Origin: Breviolum minutum Mf 1.05b.01 | Lineage: Eukaryota; Sar; Dinophyceae; Suessiales; Symbiodiniaceae | DNA length: 64,000 nucleotides | Assembly (NCBI GenBank): GCA_000507305.1 | Contig: DF240748.1 | Span: forward strand, 1-64,000 | Direction: 5' to 3' | Shown here: positions 12,761-24,108 of the stretch, piece after piece | Layout of the letters: every line of letters begins with the position of its first letter | Position numbering within the stretch: position 1 is the first letter of the stretch | Made by a program: the position numbers and the translations under genes | The notes under the pieces: generated by a model | Told to the model about the DNA's origin: nothing | The model's database searches: none | Seen by the model: only the letters and a program-made list of their open reading frames with translations

Positions 12761-13094
12761 CTGCCAAGCAAGAGAGCAAGAAAGCGAAAAAAAGAAGTTC
12801 CAATTCATCAACCGACTGCTTGGTGATTGTTCATCAGTTGGCTGATTTGTGAGTGTATCTTGTCACATCTCATTTGATCTCTTCTTCCAGTCTGTAGTGG
12901 TGATGATGGCGGTGGTGGTGGTGCAGTGCACGGCAGATCGTAGATACATGTAAGGTAGCGCTTCTTTTCATTCTAGTACTGGTTGGGCAATTGCCCCATC
13001 AGAGGAGAAGCTCAATGTGTCTTTTCTTCATTTGTTTCGGACCCAGTTCCATTCTACCTACCCAAACAAGACGTTTTTTCTTGGTAGCTTACAG

Positions 13095-14200
13095 GCGGAC
13101 AGCGAAGCAGTAAACGGTGCTGCGTATGCGGTATCGCGATCCGGTCCAACCTCTGGTCTGAAGTCTCAGGCGGCATCATCACACATGTGTTCCATGCCAT
13201 GGTCATGTGGTAAAGAAGTCTTGTCCAACTTGGTATCCCGACAATCTTCATAACTTAGCTGTTGCTGATGTCAATCATTTTGTGGTTCCGGCTTCAGCCA
13301 TTCTTCCATATAAACGAGAGGCTTCTGAGGATTGGTGGGCGCAAGAATGGTGGCGGAAGGACAGCAGCCTCAATTGATTGCTTCAACTCAAAGCAACACA
13401 GAATGGACTGATTGCAATTTGAGGATGTGAAGACATCACCCAGAACTGCAAAGACAGATCGGCCAAGCAGAGAACTCAAAAGCTTTAAGATCTTTAAAGG
13501 CAGTGTTCTTAATTTTTGAATGATAGTGACTGTTCAAGAGTCACACGCTTCCACCTTAGGTTGGCAAAGCGCTGTGAGTCCATCGTTGGAACTTGCCGCT
13601 TGAGTTGCATTTTCATACAAGATGTGAAAGGGGCAAGCAATTGTCACACGATCAATTCTTGCAGGGCGCGTCATCTCAAAATGTCTCGCAAGTTTTGTAA
13701 GGACAACCCAGATTTTGTCACTTAGTCCCCTGCTTCGCTTCAGCAACATTTTTCTTGCACTATTCCTTGCTGCAAAGGAAGCAGCTGCTGAATCCGGCAA
13801 TGCTTGGGCCGGTTGATGCCTCGGCAAAAGAAAATTGTTCAAGCCCGTGTTCAGGCAAGTCTTGTTTGATTTGCTCCGCGAAGAACATATCCACGAAGGT
13901 AATCCGTATATCGTATCAAGATTTTTTTGGCATGAGAATCCAATGGTGAGTTTTCCGTGACCAGTCTGATGCGGGAGTGCAAGCTACGGACATTTTCTGA
14001 GAGATTCTCGCACATAATCGGCTCCAAATGTGAGAGAGCGCCTTCTGCGAGGTTGGGCTTCTTTGCCAAGTGTTCCTCAGGCCTGAGTTAGAACATGCAG
14101 TGGATTTGCAACTAGCCGTGCCTGTTCTTGTTCTCACTGAAACTGGAACAGCCACATTGCTCAAACACCAGATACACAAAGTCCCCAGTTGCAACAGTAA
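13095..14200 (+). CDS. Orphan exon cluster, possible pyruvate-kinase C-terminal similarity
   Basis: Several exon-like open segments follow AG|G acceptors. They start near 13095 (ADSEAVNGAAYAVSRSG), 13630 (GQAIVTRSILAGRVISK), 13778-13811 (EAAAESGNAWA), 13855 (KSCLICSAKN) and 14081 (AVDLQLAVPVLVLTETGTAT). The last segment resembles the start of the pyruvate kinase C-terminal domain, where a strand ending VLTETG precedes TAR. The last three segments can be joined in phase using GT and GA donors. No upstream catalytic exon, metal-site motif or start codon was found. This may be a partial gene, a pseudogene or coincidence. Confidence 0.3.
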
Positions 14201-14832
14201 TGTATTTTCAATCTATGAGGAGACAGAGAGGTGAAGACACCTGCAGATACTTCCGATTGCTCATTTCCAGGTCTAGATGAAGGTCTTCTGTGTTAAGTAG
14301 ACTGGAATTCCACCTGGCACGTGGTTTCTGCTTGTGAGTGTTCTGAGGTGGTAGCTCAAGTGTCTGCAGCTACGGCTCAAGCGCCTTGGCTTGCTGGAAG
14401 CTTGGATTCATTTTGTGTCTTTCGGTGAGAAAAAATCACAAAGATGAAAAAGCCTTAGTGCGGAGCCGCCCATTTTGATTTCACGCACGTGGCAGGTGGA
14501 CCTTCAGACTGGTTTGCTGCAGAGCCAGGTTGAAAGTCGGGTCGACCAGGCACATTTCATTTGATCTACATCTACATTTCTTCTCATCGCTTCTCGTTGC
14601 CTGAAACAGTGAGTCACGGGCTTGTTACGGGCAATTTTCATGGGGTTCTGGGCTGGCAGAGAGCTTCTGAGGACAGAAGATTCCAGGAGATTGCAGAAAC
14701 AGGAATGCAGGATAAAGCAGCTATACGGTAGCAATCATACATTTTTTGCTGTTGAGGATATTATGGGCTGAGCTTTTCCTATCTTCCTTTTCAGCTGCAG
14801 TCCACTTTCAACGTCCCTCGTGCTTGCTCCAG

Positions 14833-16251
14833 GTGGACGCCAGTGCTCCTGTCTTTACAGTCACGGCGGCTCAGTTGACCCAGGCGCCTTCTGCTTTGCC
14901 TTTTGCGACTTTCAGGGGACGATGTCCTGCGATGCATTCATGATTGTATCCGATATTCAGGATCTACTCTGCGCTTCAGAATCATGACATTGCATCTCCA
15001 TAATACAACTTTCATCCACAGAAATCATGTCCTTTTGCCTTTTGCCAGGCAATCGCAGCAAGGCTTCATGAGAAGCCAGCAGAGAAGGCCGCGAAACCAG
15101 TGGTGAAAAAGTCTGAGAAGCGAGATACAATTGAGCTTGAACGGAAGTCTGGCAAATCCTTGGATAGTGCGGCCACTGTCACAACGGGGTCCACAGTCAC
15201 AGCCATAGCAAAACCGCCACAAAAGCCTGTGGAAAAGTTGGTGGAGAAGCCTGTGGAGAAGCCAGTGGAAAAGCCTACAGAGAGACCTGTGGCCGACAAA
15301 TCTACGCTGCGAACACAAGCCGAGAAACCTGCACAGAAAACACTGGAAAAGCAGACAGAGAAGCTAGTGGAGAAGCCCGTCCAAAAGCCATCGGAGAAGG
15401 TGGGAGAAAAGCAAGTCCAGAAATCATTGGACTCTGTCGCTAAACCAATGGCAAAGCCCGTTGAGAAGTTGCAGGAAAGGTCAGTGGCAAGGCCTCCAGT
15501 GGAAAAGTCAGTGGAAAAGCCAGTGGAAAAGACAGTGCAAAAGCCAGCTGACAAGCCAGCGTTGGCTTTGGAGCCTGCTGAAGCTGAAGATAAGAAGGAG
15601 GACCAGCTACTTGAAAGAACGAAAGACAGACAGCCATTTGCGTGTGCTTTCACCAATGGTTCACAGCCACCTGTTGTGAAAGCCAGGAGCCAAATCCCCT
15701 TGCTTGTGTTGTAGAAGTCGAGGAGGCCATTGCTGCTTATCGCTCCAGCAAGTACTGTATGCCTGTGAACTGAAGAGATTGCATGCAGTAGCATCCTGCC
15801 AGAAATGAAGGTCATCAAGCTGCTAGTTTCCCATTTTTCTACACAAATTTCTTCCCGTTTCTTCCTACGACTCCAGTTCGCTCAGGCGGAACACAACGAG
15901 CTGGCAAAAGAGCTGCCAGCCCGGAGGTGATTGCATAGTTCATCGCCAACCGTCTACTGTACACACACAATCCCGTTACATCATTACATTTATTCATCTC
16001 TCTGAGCACAGTCTACCTGGTCTACCTTTTGATGCCCTGATTTTGCCTTTCCCCTTTCCCCAACTCTTCCAGGCATGCTCAAGCATCAGCATTGATTACC
16101 GAAGGCTTTGGAACCTGCCCTTGACAGGAAAGTGCGGCCTCTGCCCAAGCCTGTTGCAGTGCTTGGCACTATCAATGTAGAGGATCGACAAATTTGGGAA
16201 AAGTATGGAAAAGAGCTGGCTCCCGATCGCCAACCAATTTCGTGTTCTTAG
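14833..16251 (+). CDS. Lys-Pro-Val-Glu repeat protein, 5' end unresolved
   Basis: Exon 14833-14883 ([19 protein letters not shown] donor) joins in phase to a long exon starting at 15049. That exon encodes many imperfect repeats of the type [11 protein letters not shown] up to about 15600. Further exons are 15886-15926 ([13 protein letters not shown]), a possible 10-nt microexon at 16073-16082, and 16105-16251, which ends at TAG after [18 protein letters not shown]. The product is highly charged and probably disordered, and no enzymatic domain is visible. The 3' end of the long exon is uncertain: one frame reads to a stop at 15712-15714, and another exon-like piece follows at about 15724. The repeats are imperfect at DNA level, which suggests an old expansion under selection on the protein rather than a fresh satellite. 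Confidence 0.55.
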
Positions 16252-17978
16252 AGTTCAATGCCACTTTCTAATATGAATACGATACTTTACACAAAGTGAT
16301 TATGATTAGTTCATCAGAACATCTCCAAGCTGACTGAACAGAAACCAGCAAGGAATAACTCGCTTTGCACGGACGAGATGACGTGTGTTTAGATAACAAC
16401 ACGTTTGGCAGTCCTCTTCTTTTGGCAGGACTCTGTGGAAGCTGCAGGTGGGCTACATTCCAGGGCTGTTTGTTTGTGTGGTTTGGCATCTCAAGGTTTT
16501 GCGACAGTTGGAGCTTTTGCTGGTTTGCAAGATTGAATATGTGACTTAGGCAGGTTTTCATATCCTATAGCTATGTACCTCTCAGTCTTTGTTCCATGGG
16601 CTACTTTCAAAAGCATTCGCTTATGTCGAGACAATGAAAGGCAACGAAAGTTTGGCAGCGTGCCCAACCCAGCTTTTCACAGCCGGCGCGTCTTTGTGTG
16701 ACTTGCCTTTCCAAGGCTGTCCTGCCTTCCTGTAGTGTTCCCACTCCTCTTTCAAAAGCATGGGGCGTAGAGACAATGACTTGAAAGAAAGGATTGAAGG
16801 CGGTAGGAGTGGCACGGATCAAAGCAATTCTGGGCAAGCAGCAAGTGGTAGCGACGCTTCTTAGTTTCATGTCATTGTTGACTACTATTTGTATGTCTTT
16901 ATGTATCTATGTATGTATCCACTTCTCTATCTCTGTCTCTATCTCTGTCCATATCTCTAATCTATATATCTATGAGATATCTATGAGATCTTTTTTTCTA
17001 TCTAGATATTTCTATCTATAATCTATATCGATCCAAACCCATCTATATCTATCTAGATCTTTAAAGGAACTATATATCTAAATATCTATCTATATCTCTA
17101 TCTAGGCATATCTGCATCTATCTATATCTGTTTGTATCCGATTGTATCTGTCGGTATCCGATTGTATCCGGATGTCCCAGGCCGAAGCCTGGACCACACG
17201 TTGGGATCTCAAAGATGAGCCTGCTGTAATAACCTTTCTCGAGACTGTACAAACATATTTTTGTTCACACTTTTGACAATTCGAAGTGGCGTTCAAACTG
17301 ATAAAGCCTTTCACTAATCCTTGGACTGGTTGAGCCTCGGAACTCTCAGCGGCTCTGCGCAGTGTGCAGGAAGTCAATGCAGACCAGAAGGCCACTCCGC
17401 CTGTGAGCCAGGACACGCCCATAGGAAGACTGGAGAGGAAGTTGTGGACATGAGCCATTAACCTCAATGCCATACAACACGATGGGACATGCTTAAACCC
17501 CTTCTACAACACGTGCTTGGATGGTCTTCTTCATTGCTCTCAGCAACATTTGCGAACAAACTCTGGGGCCACGAACATGCCTCTGCACTCCTTCGAAGTA
17601 TCTGAGTAGAAACATTTGCCATGATAAGAAAGTTCACATGCAGAATGCCTTGTCAGTATGGCACTTGCGTTTGAAATTAAGTTGGACACTGTCACGAGCA
17701 ACAGCAAACTTAAATGAGAACCTACACATTTGGAATCCAATCTACATGGCATCTCGAGATACGATGCACATCTGAATCTAAATGCACTAACTCTTTTCAC
17801 AAAAATCCAGCCCCAAACGCCACACAAAAATACCTTTGCTCTTGGTGCTGTGTTTGCGAAAAGTTCAATCGCTTTTGCATTATACTTACACTTCATATTA
17901 CTTCTCTTGTTGGGATTCGTTGTGGTGGACATTGTGTTCTTGTGTTCAAAACTCTCTTTGCTTCAGATTTGTATCCAG
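16252..17978. other. No gene recognised; simple repeat at 16900-17180
   Basis: No phased exons. From about 16900 to 17180 there is a degenerate array of CTAT, ATCTAT and GTATC units. Confidence 0.6.
16900..17180. repeat. Degenerate TATCTA-type simple repeat
   Basis: Interrupted runs of ATCTAT and GTATCCGATT units, older and more degraded than the 12.5-kb array. Confidence 0.8.
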
Positions 17979-19016
17979 GCCAAGCGTCCTGGCCCACGAT
18001 TGCCACAACCCAAGGCTGGATGCATTTGGTAAGCGGGTAAGTGGCTTGTGGATATTAAACCAATTGAACTGTATTGAACTGTATTGAATACAGCTTACAT
18101 CAGCTTACTAAGTTTATTGGGCATTCTAGCATGCATTTTTTTCCAGCAGAGCTGCTCTGACAAGGTATCTGAGATGAAGACGTCTTCGCCGGTCGACTTC
18201 TCAACTTGCTGGTTTGAAACTGTCGGGTTTTCCGCACCCAAGGAATCTGTTAGTAGATATTGGTAGTGAGTCTCTACCCAATTCATCTACACATCATTAT
18301 GTGGGGAAATACTTCAGTCTTTCCCACCTTCCAATCACTAGTACCTTGAGGATCAGAAGGAGGAGGAAAAAGTCGAGAAGTGGAGAAAGAATGTGACATA
18401 AATCTGGCATGAATTTAGCAGAACCCTGATTCTTACATATTCTTACACTAATCTGGTACGCAACTATCACTAATCTCACAACTGACAAATTGTTGTAAAG
18501 CGATAAAACATATGAGACTACATAATTAGGACAAGAGTTATGATTCTTGACTCATTTCAGTGAAGAACTCTTTTCCCCTAGAATCCTACAGCATGTGACG
18601 CCGGCAGGTATTAGTCGGTCGCATTTCTCGTTGTTAAAGCCTTTAAAAGTATTCACAAAATGGATCTCGAAATGTGATCCGCAAGTGAGTTGCAAGTGAC
18701 TTGAAATGAGTACTGAGTACTATTGTTGTGCCCCGCAAGCTGGGGATGCACCTGGGCACAAGACTGTAGTGTTGGTGTCGTCTTTATAATCCCTGGGTTT
18801 GTGTCAAAATCCGTTCGGTTTGCTCTCCATTGCCTTGAAGGCTTGAGAGTCACCGTCCGGTATTTTGCTATTTCTGCATCAAAGTCTGGTACCTTTGATA
18901 TCGTTGAAGTCGTTTTTTGGTTGCTGCTGCTGCTGCTGTTGTTGTTGTCGTTGTCGTTGTTGTCGTTGTTGTCGTTGTTGTCGTTGTCGTCGTTGTCGTT
19001 GTCGTTGTCGTTGTCC

Positions 19017-19086
<70 letters not shown>

Positions 19087-19225
19087 CGTTGTTGTGGTTG
19101 TCTTGTTGTCGTTGTTGTCGTTGTCNTCGTTGTTGTCGTTGTTGTCGTTGTCGTCGTTGTCGTTGTTGTCGTTGTTGTCGTTGTCGTTGTTGTCGTTGTC
19201 CTTGTTGTCGTTGTCCTTGTTGTCG

Positions 19226-19265
<40 letters not shown>

Positions 19266-19305
19266 CGTTGTCGTTGTCCTTGTTGTCGTTGTTGTCGTTG
19301 TCGTT

Positions 19306-19373
<68 letters not shown>

Positions 19374-20850
19374 TGTTGTTGTTGTTGTTGTTGTGGTCGT
19401 GGTCGTCGTCCTTTTCGGCCTCAACATTCTCATCGTCCTTGTCGCCCAGGCCTAGAAATCAACGTTTAAGACCCTTCTTGAGCCCAAATCCTCACATTCT
19501 GGGAATCCTTCAGGACCTTGAGTTATATTGGGTGCAAAAATGCGGTATGGATCTTCAAATCTATAGGATTGACCCGTGCATTTGATGACACTTGCTGACT
19601 CCCCAACAGAACTGTGGGGAACAACATAATGACTTGCAACATTGAAACTTGGGCAGCTGTGTCAGAAGTTTGTCTAAAAATGTCTAAACCCGCTTCAGCA
19701 CCTTCTCTGAAGGAAAATTCTTGCTTTTGGCATGTATCAATCTGCAGCAATAAACCGCACCTTTGCTGAGAGCTTCAGCTGGTCTTTCTAGCAAGAATGG
19801 TGCAATCATCCAAACTTGCATTTTCATAGATACAAGAATTACAAGAAGACAAATTCTTGAGAACTGATAGGTCAAAAAATGCAGGCAGCCTCATAGATCG
19901 GACAAAACAGATTTGACAAACTTTGAGACAAACTGACAAACGATCAACGTGGCCAGTTGGTGTTGTTGCCGTTGTTGTGACACATGTTTGGGTCCAAGGT
20001 GAATGAGCGGCCAGAGAAAGCGAAGGTTGGCACGATGAGTCCATTGCAATGTTGGATCATGGTTTGCAGCGTTACGGAAGTGGAAGTTGCATGAAACTTG
20101 CAGTTCTGAGAGGTTTCAGGAGGTTCTCAGGTTGTGGGAAATGAGGGTTTTGGTGGGGACCAAGACGTGCAAAATTCCAGAAGATTCCGGCATGCGGCAG
20201 GTTCAGATGTTTGGGATTTGGGGATTTCCAAAAATCTTTGTTGAAAGTTCGAAGGTTCGAGGGGCAGGTTCCAGAACTGTTCACAGCTTGGTGGTTGGGT
20301 ACGGTTTTTGGATGTTTTTGGTGGGTAACCTTTGCGTTTCCCCAAGTTTCGCTTCCTCCATTTTCTATGCTTCCCTTTCACATGCGTTGTCTAGAGACGC
20401 TGTTTGTTCCTCTGTGGGGGACAATCGCCTGGACTTAGCTGGTTTTGATCATGATATCTGAATTATCTTATATAAATTGGCTTTGAGGGGGCTCTGATAG
20501 TTTCGTTAGTTTCATTGATGCAGAAAATGCTAGGATGCTTTCAATCCATTCTTTTCCATCCTGCAAGGCCAAGAAGCCCATTGCTGCTGGTTTCGACTGG
20601 ACTCGGTTGGCGTTGCTCTCAAACTCTGCAAACAAATGAATTCTTCACCCAACTGTTTGCTTGGGAAACTGGAAGCAAAGAGGAGGAATCCATCCAAGCG
20701 CTTTGTGCATTTGTGCGTTTTGCCTCTTGTTCTTGTTGCTCGTGAGGCGAAGATTGACTCGATTCTTCTGGGTTGTGAAAGCAACTTCTTCATAAACCGC
20801 CAAGGTTCCTTCGATCTTTTGTTGCAGACAAAAGTGTCGCTAGACTGATT
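17979..20850 (+). CDS. Unidentified multi-exon gene, partial model
   Basis: Exons joined in phase are 17979-18014 (AKRPGPRLPQPK, GC donor), 18165-18242 (KTSSPVDFSTCWFETVGF, GA donor), 18351-18392 (DQKEEEKVEKWRKN, GT donor) and 20568-20605 (AKKPIAAGFDWT). A last exon may lie around 20675-20848, reading RRNPSKRFVHLCVL. The product is basic with a short charged helix-like segment, and I do not recognise a family. Intron 18393-20567 contains the long GTT/GTC array. Start and stop are unproven. Confidence 0.4.
18921..19411. repeat. Long GTT/GTC trinucleotide array
   Basis: About 490 bp of GTT and GTC triplets, with CTT, GCT and GGT variants and a pure GTC block at about 19309-19372. One undetermined base at 19126 suggests assembly uncertainty. 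It is open in several frames only because it is a triplet repeat. It sits inside the intron of the 17979-20850 gene model. Confidence 0.97.
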
Positions 20851-20858
20851 CCACAAGC

Positions 20859-20905
20859 AAAGAGTGTACGGGCATAAGGTCCGTAGCCAAGAGTGTACAG
20901 GCATA
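20859..20905. repeat. Short direct repeat, about 30-bp period
   Basis: AAGAGTGTAC(G/A)GGCATA occurs twice, at about 20860-20876 and 20889-20905. Confidence 0.8.
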
Positions 20906-21353
20906 TGTCACAAGAGGGCAGAGGAAACTCATGTGTCTTGCCTCCCAGACATTTTGAGACGACAATCGCACTATTCAAACGACTTTCTTGGAGAATTTTC
21001 TCCTATTTATTGTCGCATTTTTTCGGTCAAGAAAGCTTGTTGCAGCTGCTGCATCCAAAGCTGCAAATTTGAAATCAAACGTGCTTTGCCAGGCATGGAT
21101 TGTCAGAACGTTCAAACAGGGAAGGAAGGTGAACAAGACATCAATCAGCATTGATCGATTTGGAAGTGCAATCAAATGATTTTAAATAGACTCGGCAGAA
21201 ACGGTACTCTAATGTTCACAACATATTCACTATTACAATACAGACAGTTCTGTACAGGTATAGAATTGCCGAATTAAGGGTAAAGTGCATCAGTCAGTTG
21301 TGCAGGAAGGACATACGCATCTACCACCCATTGTGTTTGCATTTTTTTTTTGC

Positions 21354-23267
21354 ATGCCAAGTTCCATGCTTTTCCGATGCCTGGTTCCCGCGGAAGCAAC
21401 TGGACTGGTGGTCGGTGAGGGTGGCGTCACCGGACAGTTTTCAGATGCTTGCATCAGAGTTTCTGATGAAGGGGACACGCCTGGACTCAGCGATCGCATC
21501 ATCAGCATCAGTGGTGACCAGAAAAATGGTGAGGCTGCTTGCCAGATGATCATCAAACGCCTTTATGAAGCGCAAGAGGTGGCGCCAGGTGACCAAGGTA
21601 TTTTTGTACTGTTGGTGCCAGACACATTTCCAGAGAGCGAAGATGTTCTGCAGAAGGTGAGGGAGGTATCTGGTGCAGAGATTCATCTAGAGCCTGATAC
21701 CATTCCAGGCACAGATGATTGCGCTCTTCAAATTGTGGGTGGCTATAACGAGACGCTAGCAGCTGTGTTTCAGCTGGGTGCCTTGATGGCTTTCGACCCA
21801 TTGGAGTCATCTGATCACGGGGATGAGGTTCACACTCAACCTCAGCCGCTGGTCGCTTACTTTCAGGATGCTGTCGGTTTTGAGACCATGGAGGAATCAG
21901 TTGATGTTTCCAAAGATTCAGCGCTAGAGACCCACGAGAAGATTGAGCAAATTCAAGATTCAGGGGAGCTGGAGCATGAAGGTGCAGAGCCTGAACAGCC
22001 AGAACAGCCAGAACAGCTAGAAGAACAGCTAGAAGAACAGCTAGAACAGCTAGAAGAACAGCTAGAACAGCCAGAAGCACAGCCTGAACCACCTGAACCG
22101 CTCGAAGCAAATGAACTGGTTGTGGAAAAGACTATGGAAGGCACCAGCGAGCATGAAGATGACCTGGTACTCGATCCTGGTGAAGCATCGAAGGAACTGG
22201 ATGCAACAGATGAGACTTTGTCTCAGGCTGAACCTTTCGAGGAAAGGGAAGAAGCAGCAGAGACTGATGCCCTAGAAGAAGCTGCAGCGGTCAATGTGGA
22301 CCTTCCCAGCGGAATGCCCATGTCAGTGTGCTTCGCAGTCCCTGCCTCTGTGGCTGCATGGGTTGTCGGCCGCAAGGGTCAGTCAATCATAAATTTGCGC
22401 AACCGCAGCCGGGCTCGGATTGAAGTATCCAATGATGTTTCAGCTTATCGCATGATCGAAATCCAAGCTGATCAAGATGCAGTGATGTTGGGGATTGAGC
22501 TTTTACTCGAGCAGATATCTTTGTTGCCGGATGGAAGTCCTGAATTTGTTCGCATAGTCTTGCCTCCAAACAGCGCCGGCTACATCATTGGGCGGGGAGG
22601 CGAATCCATCAAGGAACTTCGTCGGATGTCAGGAGCAGAGATTGACCTTGATCAGGAAACTGTCTCGTCGGAATCCAAGCTTGTGAAGATCCGCGGATCT
22701 GTCCAGGAGATGATTCATGCATCTCAGCTGGTCACTCAGCGAGTGGCTGAAGTAGCAAATGGAAAGCCATTTGGCAAGCCTAGGTCTGACATTGATCAAC
22801 TTCAAGCACTTCTCACGGAGTCCAATCACTTGCAAGCCAGCTTGACCATGTTGATTCCTGCGGATGCAGTGAACCGTCTTCCCAAAGCACGGCTTTCACA
22901 GGTCGAACGGCTGACTGGATCTCAAATTGAAGTTGATGGCCTCGGTGGCCGCACTTCTGGAGTCCAACAGTTACAAATTGTTGGGACACGGAATGGGAAT
23001 GCTATGGCCATCCTCTATTTGCAGGAGATATTTGCAGAACCTTTGCGATCTGGACAAACTCCAGGGAACGGCCAAGGTCGAGATAAAATGGTACCAATGG
23101 TACCTCGGAGCAAAAGTGCTGGACGGTCACGCACCAATGGCACCGGTCCAAACCCTCCCAGTCGTCCCGGTCCAAATGGTTCAAGTCAAAAACGCCCTTC
23201 CAGCCGCGGACCTCAGAGAGCAAATGCAAAGGGGACTGCTAGAGGGGCGCAAAGCCGTCGCCAGTGA
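21354..23267 (+). CDS. Intronless five-repeat KH-domain RNA-binding protein
   Basis: One uninterrupted frame of 637 codons (if the ATG at 21354 is used) ends at TGA 23265-23267. It has five KH-like units. KH1 (about 21366-21575) has a GEGG loop. KH2 (about 21598-21790) lacks GxxG. KH3 (about 22318-22520) has VVGRKGQS and KH4 (about 22546-22750) has IIGRGGES, both canonical. KH5 (about 22840-23040) lacks GxxG. An acidic Glu/Gln linker with EQLEEQLEEQ-type repeats (about 21960-22110) separates KH2 from KH3. The tail from about 23045 is basic and rich in Arg, Ser, Pro and Gly. The layout resembles poly(C)-binding, hnRNP K or vigilin-type proteins, so binding to single-stranded RNA is expected. 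A T-run just upstream and an AG at 21360-21361 could be a trans-splice acceptor, in which case the ATG at 21366 would be the start. The lack of introns sets it apart from its neighbours. Confidence 0.9.
   Translation: MPSSMLFRCLVPAEATGLVVGEGGVTGQFSDACIRVSDEGDTPGLSDRIISISGDQKNGEAACQMIIKRLYEAQEVAPGDQGIFVLLVPDTFPESEDVLQKVREVSGAEIHLEPDTIPGTDDCALQIVGGYNETLAAVFQLGALMAFDPLESSDHGDEVHTQPQPLVAYFQDAVGFETMEESVDVSKDSALETHEKIEQIQDSGELEHEGAEPEQPEQPEQLEEQLEEQLEQLEEQLEQPEAQPEPPEPLEANELVVEKTMEGTSEHEDDLVLDPGEASKELDATDETLSQAEPFEEREEAAETDALEEAAAVNVDLPSGMPMSVCFAVPASVAAWVVGRKGQSIINLRNRSRARIEVSNDVSAYRMIEIQADQDAVMLGIELLLEQISLLPDGSPEFVRIVLPPNSAGYIIGRGGESIKELRRMSGAEIDLDQETVSSESKLVKIRGSVQEMIHASQLVTQRVAEVANGKPFGKPRSDIDQLQALLTESNHLQASLTMLIPADAVNRLPKARLSQVERLTGSQIEVDGLGGRTSGVQQLQIVGTRNGNAMAILYLQEIFAEPLRSGQTPGNGQGRDKMVPMVPRSKSAGRSRTNGTGPNPPSRPGPNGSSQKRPSSRGPQRANAKGTARGAQSRRQ
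21998..22082 (+). repeat. In-frame CAGCTAGAAGAA minisatellite within the KH gene
   Basis: Imperfect repeats of CAGAACAGC and CAGCTAGAAGAA encode the Glu/Gln/Leu linker. The unit length is a multiple of three, so length changes keep frame. Confidence 0.85.
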
Positions 23268-24100
23268 GCAGTTGTTGAACATGTAAAAAATTGCTACTGT
23301 TGTAGCGGTAGACTCAAACTTTGGGTGGTTTCTTGCTGTGCTCAAGCCACTGAGTATTCGATGTTCGATTCCTTCATGTCAGTCTTCAGTGGCACAGCAA
23401 ATCTCTGTAATCTTTGGAAATGTTTTCATTTGGCAAATCTTTGGAAACCTCAAGCTGGGCCAGGCGATGGTAGCCGAATTCCAGGTCTAGAACCAGCTGA
23501 AGCTGAAAGCAGTCTGTGGCCTTGGATCAGAAAGGGAGTTTTGGCAGATCTACCGACCAATCTAATAAACGTCTACCTAATAGAACATCTAATAATCTAA
23601 TATGACATCTCCCTAATAATATTAATCTACTGACCTCAAACAGGATGACAAAGAGTTTGTTCATTTTGTTCAGGATAAGCACTTGTCGCAGGTCAGACTC
23701 AAATCTTGTCAAAGTCGCCGCATTGAGGTAGTTCTAGCGATGTTGGAAGCTAGGTGAAGTTGAAAAATGCAGATGAGCCAATGATTTTTGCCTGAGGCTC
23801 CGAAGATGAGGAGGCCACAATCTGCTCAAGAGTGGGTGCTGTCTAACGGTTTGGGTGCTGCAGTGCTGGATGCTTTTCTACCTCCAAACGAATCTGTCAA
23901 ACACCAGACAGCCCCTGGTGGTGATGCTTGCATTTTACAGCACCTCTTTGTAAGCACAGCATGGCGTCTGGTTTCGTCTGGTTTCGAGTTGCCCCAAGTT
24001 TCACTAGGTTGGTTGATTTTGGGTATGTTTGGGTGTTGTGCAGTGCGTGCAGTGTATGCTAGTCTCCAACTCAGCCTGGGCTGATGGTCTTTGATTCAGC
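23268..24100. other. No confident gene
   Basis: 3' flank of the KH gene followed by open stretches at 23790-24080 that could not be phased. No polyadenylation signal could be assigned. Confidence 0.5.
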
Positions 24101-24108
24101 ACCCCTGC

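Larger units (their letters stand above)
9152..13094. other. No confident gene; probable introns or intergenic
   Basis: It may contain the missing 3' exons of the cold-shock-like gene: an in-frame readthrough continues to a stop near 9538, and open stretches occur near 10020-10090 and 10590-10790. None could be phased. Simple repeats lie at 11611-11631, 11791-11838 and 12524-12760. Confidence 0.5.

Noticed and set aside
18879-19585. Long open frames encoding poly-Val, poly-Leu, poly-Cys or poly-Thr
   Set aside because: They are created by the three-base period of the GTT/GTC array. Several frames on both strands are open at once.
20880-20893. TCCGTAGCCA, a 10-nt match to the start of the dinoflagellate spliced leader
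   Set aside because: The match stops after ten bases, lies about 470 bp from the KH start, and sits in a local 30-bp direct repeat. A chance match of this length in 64 kb is not rare.
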